From the NCBI RefSeq assembly GCF_964355755.1, contig NC_092673.1:4717001-4781000 (forward strand): a DNA stretch of 64,000 nt, written 5' to 3'. The notes below the pieces were generated by a model. It saw only the letters and a program-made list of their open reading frames with translations. It did no database searches and was not told where the DNA came from. The position numbers and the translations under genes were made by a program. The number at the start of each line of letters is the position of its first letter. Position 1 is the stretch's first letter. Shown piece after piece: positions 60,159-64,000 of the stretch. This DNA comes from Antedon mediterranea (Eukaryota > Echinodermata > Crinoidea > Comatulida > Antedonidae).

Positions 60159-63100
60159 TTATAACCTGAATATTAATACAATAGTAACCAATATAAATCC
60201 GAGCAAAAGGCTGTTCTGATTTATTTTTGCAGATTGTGCACCTGAGGTTATATCATCAACGACATTTATTTTCCATCCGAGAAAGCGGTGAGTGTAGCAC
60301 TGAAGTGAAAACAAGTATTAAGAAGCATTAATTCGTTGGTAAAAATAAGAATACTGTTACAGAAGCCACGCTCTGATCAGACGACGACGACAAATAAGTG
60401 CATGCATGTGGTTGGTAGTCAAAGAAGTAAAATCATTAAAATGTTATTAGGAGTTGTAAGGCCTAACAATTGTGTCCTCATGGTTAGTGAAATACTATGA
60501 CCAACGTTGCAAATCATATCATATCATAATAACATTTATTTCCTTCATAATATACAAAAAAATATAATACACAAAATTCATGACAACAAGAAAGATAGTT
60601 AAAACGGTATCGATCCAATTTTACTATAGGAGTGGTGGGCCTACAATTTTACTATAGGAGTGGTAGGCCTACAATTTTACTTAGGAGTGGTAGGTCTAAT
60701 AGTTGTGTCCTGTTAGAGAAATACCAATGACCCACAGTATAGGAGTGGTAGGCCTATAATAGTTTTGTCCTTGGTGGTTAAGCATAAGTCTATCCTGTTG
60801 CATGACGAACCATTATTGTTTTGGGAGAATAAATAATAGATTTAGTTAAGGACGGTAAAGAATAGATAAATTAAGTTCTTTACGGTGATCTACGTGAAAA
60901 CAGTGTTGTTACTTAGTAGTTTGATTCTGAGAGAATTTATTTCTAACAATCGCTTTATTATAATTATGCTAAACAAATTAGGAAATGTAGCCTGCAAAAA
61001 TGAAAGTCTGTAAATTGTTAAGAAACTGTTAGGTTAGAAAAAGCAGTACAGTTATTACAGGCCTGTTTCAATTCAAAAGAAAACTAGCGTCATACTGAAA
61101 TATAATAAGAAATCGCATCGAATTAGTAAAACAAGATTATTTTATTAGATCCATTCATTAGATGCCACCGCCTGTAGAATATTTAAAATATGTATTATAG
61201 AGATCTGGCCAATTTTCTCCAAATAAAATAAATGAATGTATACTTGAATGAAAGAGGGATGTACAAGCAAGCAAGTTTATTGGACTCTTGTGTATATACT
61301 GTAGTACAGTATTTCACATAGAGTGCATTGATATAGTAGTAAAGCCTATAATGTAGCGAGAGCACAAAAGTATTCGCAATATAGTAGAAAAAGAATTAAG
61401 TGTTAATAAATCCGCGGATAGCAAAACAATAGCTCGACAATTGAGACATCAAGGAACAAAACAACTCAGAAAGTTGTAAATCCGAATTTAAGCTACAAGC
61501 AAGCAAACAAGAGAAACAAAAAGTAGCAAGTATAATTGTAGATTGTGTAGGCCTATCCTTGAAGAAGAGTTCGATCCGTCATTCGTCTCATCCATTTTAT
61601 CCGTGGTAGTTTTTTCCATTCTTTTCAAATCCGTTATTTCCGGAGATCTTGCAGTAGTCGGGCTGGCTGTAGTCGGGTTGTCGGTGGTTATTCCATTATT
61701 AGTGGGCAAAACCTGATCCTGAACTTCAATTTTCCATCCGAGATAACGATGTGTGTAGCACTACAATATTTAAAATTGCCATTACGTTTTTTTAACAACC
61801 TGCTTTGGTTCATGTTGGGCAGGTTGTCTTCGCTAATTAACCTTAAATCGGTCTTTTTTTTACACTCGTCATTCTCTAATGCTTTGTCTACACTATCAAA
61901 CTTTATGTAACAAAAAAAAATGTGATGTGCCCATATATGGGCACGATGATGTCATACCATTACTATATTTGAACATATCACTACCATATTTGAGCACATC
62001 ATATAGGCCTACCTTCTTTGTCAAACTAGTTTGATAGTGTAGACAGAGCTTAAAACTCAACTAGTTGTTGTGATGTAATACTGTTTGTATTGCACATTGC
62101 TGATATACTACTTTATATTTAGAAGTGAAGAAAAGATTTTAATTGGGACAAAAACTAAGCAGGAAATAAATTTTGAAATTAAGAAGCCAGTTTTACTAAA
62201 GCCTTTGTTAGCCTACCTGATAATAAACCAAGTCTGGAGTATTTTCATCCGGTGTCCATACGAACTCAACCGGTTCTGACGGAGTAACACATTCTTCAGT
62301 TAATGTCTCGAAATACTCGGCAAAAGTGTCGGAATTATCTGCCTGGTCTTCACCATTACTAACATACGCACACAATGAACCATCTAAAAAGATAAATAGG
62401 CATACAATTATCACCGTCTTTATTACGCAGATTATGAACAAATTAGCGAAAGTTAATATTTCTGTATTTATAATTTGGCAAATGTGTTTTGGATATTAAC
62501 AATTTGCGATAATATACTTACTGAATGGACCAGCATAAATTTCCAAGTCACCCTAAAAAGAAATGAAAATATTCTATATTTAATCATAATGTAAACTAAA
62601 GGCTTGGAAGGACATTCACAGATTTCCCCACATGCTATAACTCAGAATTTAAACAATACTACACACGGTAGGCCTAGATATAAGAAAATCTGCGTCATTG
62701 AAAACTAACGTCCCAACCGAGACTCTTTGCTAGACCTTAAGTTGCTACTATAATCTTTTTCATGAGTTTGAAGACAGGGATTTTCCTTGTTCATGTGGTC
62801 TCAGAGCAGTGTTACTTTAAGTAAAAGAAAGACACAGCAACAGTAGCAGACAGAATCATTGGTAAAGACTTTAGCATAAACAGTATAGTTATGTAGTCTG
62901 TTTATTGTCTTTTTTATGTTAGTCCACCAGTCGACGTTTCGATTTTTGACTAAAAATACAGTAGTTCAAGCTCAAGTAGTATATACGTATGAAACGCCAT
63001 GTACCAAAATGTTACTAATATTAAGTCCAAACTCCGTCTGGAACCCAGACTAACAGTATAGTATGATTACCGGGATTTCATTTGAAGACAATGATGCCAG

Positions 63101-63651
63101 TCCACCAGCAGCGTCGTTCGTGATGTAAACCGGGTGATAATCGGCTGGACGTGCAGGATTGGAGCCACCGAATATTCTAAACGTGTAGTTAAGGCCTCGT
63201 TGAACCTTCAGTTCGGGAATGAGTACTCCATTAATGTACAGGGCAATACCCCACCCCGCATTACCTGAAAGAAAATATTTCAATAAGGTTGAACCATTTT
63301 GTATGATTAATATGTAGTGGTATTGGCGTGACGACGACATTATTGATGGCATTGTTGTTCACATAAGAGAACGACGACTGCCGATCAAAGTATTTTCCAC
63401 TGTGCGCATGCGATGATATTCGTTCGTTAATTGCATCCCCACCCGGCCCCGACACTTACCCGTGACGGCAGTGTATCCTCTTTCACCACCCGATGGACCA
63501 ATCTTAACATCAAACGTGGTTATAGTTGGTGGAAGTGTATTAGCAGCCCATGGTTCCAGAGCTGGTGGCTTGTCTCCCGGTGCTAAAGGCTGACACGTAT
63601 TAGAAGCACCTCGACCAAAGTTAATCTGCTTACCATTTCCATTGCTGCCAC
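60159..63651 (-). CDS. Second Skeletor/Knickkopf-like gene, 3' part (5' end outside the window)
   Basis: Tandem paralog of the gene at 41,769-58,972. Visible exons in coding order: 63651-63460, 63264-63071, 62552-62522, 62383-62217, then either 61760-61488 or 60299-60159 as last exon. Phases equal those of paralog exons 11-15, and two exon lengths (194 and 167) are identical. Readable: IGPSGGERGYTAVTG, GNAGWGIALYINGV, YHPVYITNDAAGG, YAGPF, WTPDENTPDLVYYQ. The proximal last exon (90 residues) gives CYTHRYLGWKIEV, a Thr/Ser-rich stalk and the tail LYLLLFVSLVCLLVA. The distal one (46 residues) gives CYTHRFLGWKINVVDD and a short linker with tail LLLGFILVTIVLIFRL. Both are phase 0 with good acceptors, so alternative C-termini are likely. 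The signal peptide, DM13 and DOMON exons must lie to the right of the window. Confidence 0.85.
60518..60606 (-). mobile_element. Solo 3' end of the CR1/L2-like LINE
   Basis: Matches 44,868-44,955 of the intronic LINE (CATTTATTTCCTTCATAATA, ATTCATGAC..GAAGAAAGATAG) and ends with a tail of ATGATATGATATGAT in place of ATGAAATG repeats. A heavily 5'-truncated insertion within the intron between the two candidate last exons. Confidence 0.78.
60620..60760. repeat. Short tandem repeat, CTATAGGAGTGGTAGGCCTA type
   Basis: Three to four copies of a unit of about 33 bp (TTTTACTATAGGAGTGGTGG and variants) at 60,618-60,700, with one more copy near 60,740. Intronic. Confidence 0.7.
61880..62050. mobile_element. 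MITE, AGCTCTGTCTACACT family
   Basis: 171-bp copy flanked by TAA (61877-61879 and 62051-62053); right terminus GTGTAGACAGAGCT, interior with GGGCACGATGATGTCAT. Lies in the intron upstream of the proximal last exon. Confidence 0.85.
62985..63058. repeat. Inverted copy of the repeat at 10.7 kb
   Basis: TATGAAACGCCAT, ACTAATATTAAG and CTCCGTCTGG..CCCAGACT occur here in the order and orientation expected of the reverse complement of 10,705-10,790. Intronic, immediately next to the donor of the 63264-63071 exon. Confidence 0.6.
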
Positions 63652-64000
63652 CTGAAATAGTATTTATATTAATAAACGTTCGGATCGGTTCTCACTTGGA
63701 CGTAACGTAACCACGTAGGCGCAACGCAAATGAAATGGTAAATCGCAAGCCAACGCGTCTTGATTCATCAAATTACTTTCTGTTCATTTACATCATTTTG
63801 TTGCGTCCAATGAGAACCAATCTCTCCGATAAAACCATATTGTATTTTAAACCAAACACTATATATGGGTTTGTGACGCATTGCTTACTATACATTAACA
63901 CCAGTATTGTAGGGCTACAATACCAATAATTCTAGGTCTCATGCTTTGTCATAGAGATATTATGCCTAAACAGTTAGTATTTATCCAGAATCGATGTGCA
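63652..64000. other. Intron of the second Skeletor-like gene
   Basis: No further exon is visible. About 63,682-63,828 resembles the GGTTCCCACTAG MITE family in diverged form (CGGTTCTCACTTGGACG on the left, CGTCCAATGAGAACC on the right). Confidence 0.55.

Noticed and set aside
61488-61709. Independent small Thr-rich membrane protein
   Set aside because: The frame extends upstream to a splice acceptor at 61761 and begins with the CYTHRYLGWKI motif, so it is a last exon of the Skeletor-like gene.

Overview
The window is invertebrate animal nuclear DNA: AT-rich, intron-containing, standard genetic code, and packed with short transposon relics. A deuterostome of the echinoderm kind is my best guess. 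That guess rests on a macrodomain/Deltex expansion, Skeletor-type DM13/DOMON genes and many AGGCCT-rich simple repeats; it was not tested.

Layout. Positions 1-14,500 hold no gene I can support, only AT-rich DNA with MITE-like elements and retroelement tails. On the plus strand, 14,740-20,276 is a seven-exon gene whose splice phases close to an open frame of 1,278 codons: a KH-like N-terminus, two macrodomains, a long basic linker, two C3HC4 RING fingers and a Deltex C-terminal (DTC) domain. Positions 20,300-27,800 are repeats: a long foldback, direct repeats, a tRNA-derived SINE and a hairpin element. A complete protein kinase exon lies at 27,802-28,677. It is followed by a rearranged, degrading tandem duplicate of the first gene (29,221-35,715, with its 3' flank to about 38,440). 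That duplicate has been cut by a MITE, a GACCGAC-bearing element and a non-LTR retrotransposon, and it has lost the RING and DTC exons. The kinase exon ends at a phase-0 donor that would join in frame to the KH/macro exons.

Positions 38,700-41,000 hold a MITE, a duplicated segment, and a 21-bp minisatellite split by a 756-bp element with TAA target duplications. The right third, on the minus strand, holds two tandem genes of the Skeletor/Knickkopf class. The first (58,972-41,769) is complete: 15 exons, 661 codons, with signal peptide, two DM13 domains, DOMON, a conserved C-terminal domain and a hydrophobic tail. The second (63,651-60,159) enters from beyond the right edge and has two possible last exons. 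The introns of the first carry a CR1/L2-like LINE fragment, a roughly 4.7-kb inverted-repeat element filled with a satellite, and several MITEs.

Function. The plus-strand locus combines ADP-ribose reading (macrodomains) with ubiquitin transfer (RING-DTC), functions that vertebrates divide between PARP9 and DTX3L, and sits beside a kinase. The minus-strand genes are predicted secreted or surface-anchored extracellular-matrix proteins. Exon limits are my reading of splice consensus plus family homology. They have not been checked against transcripts.
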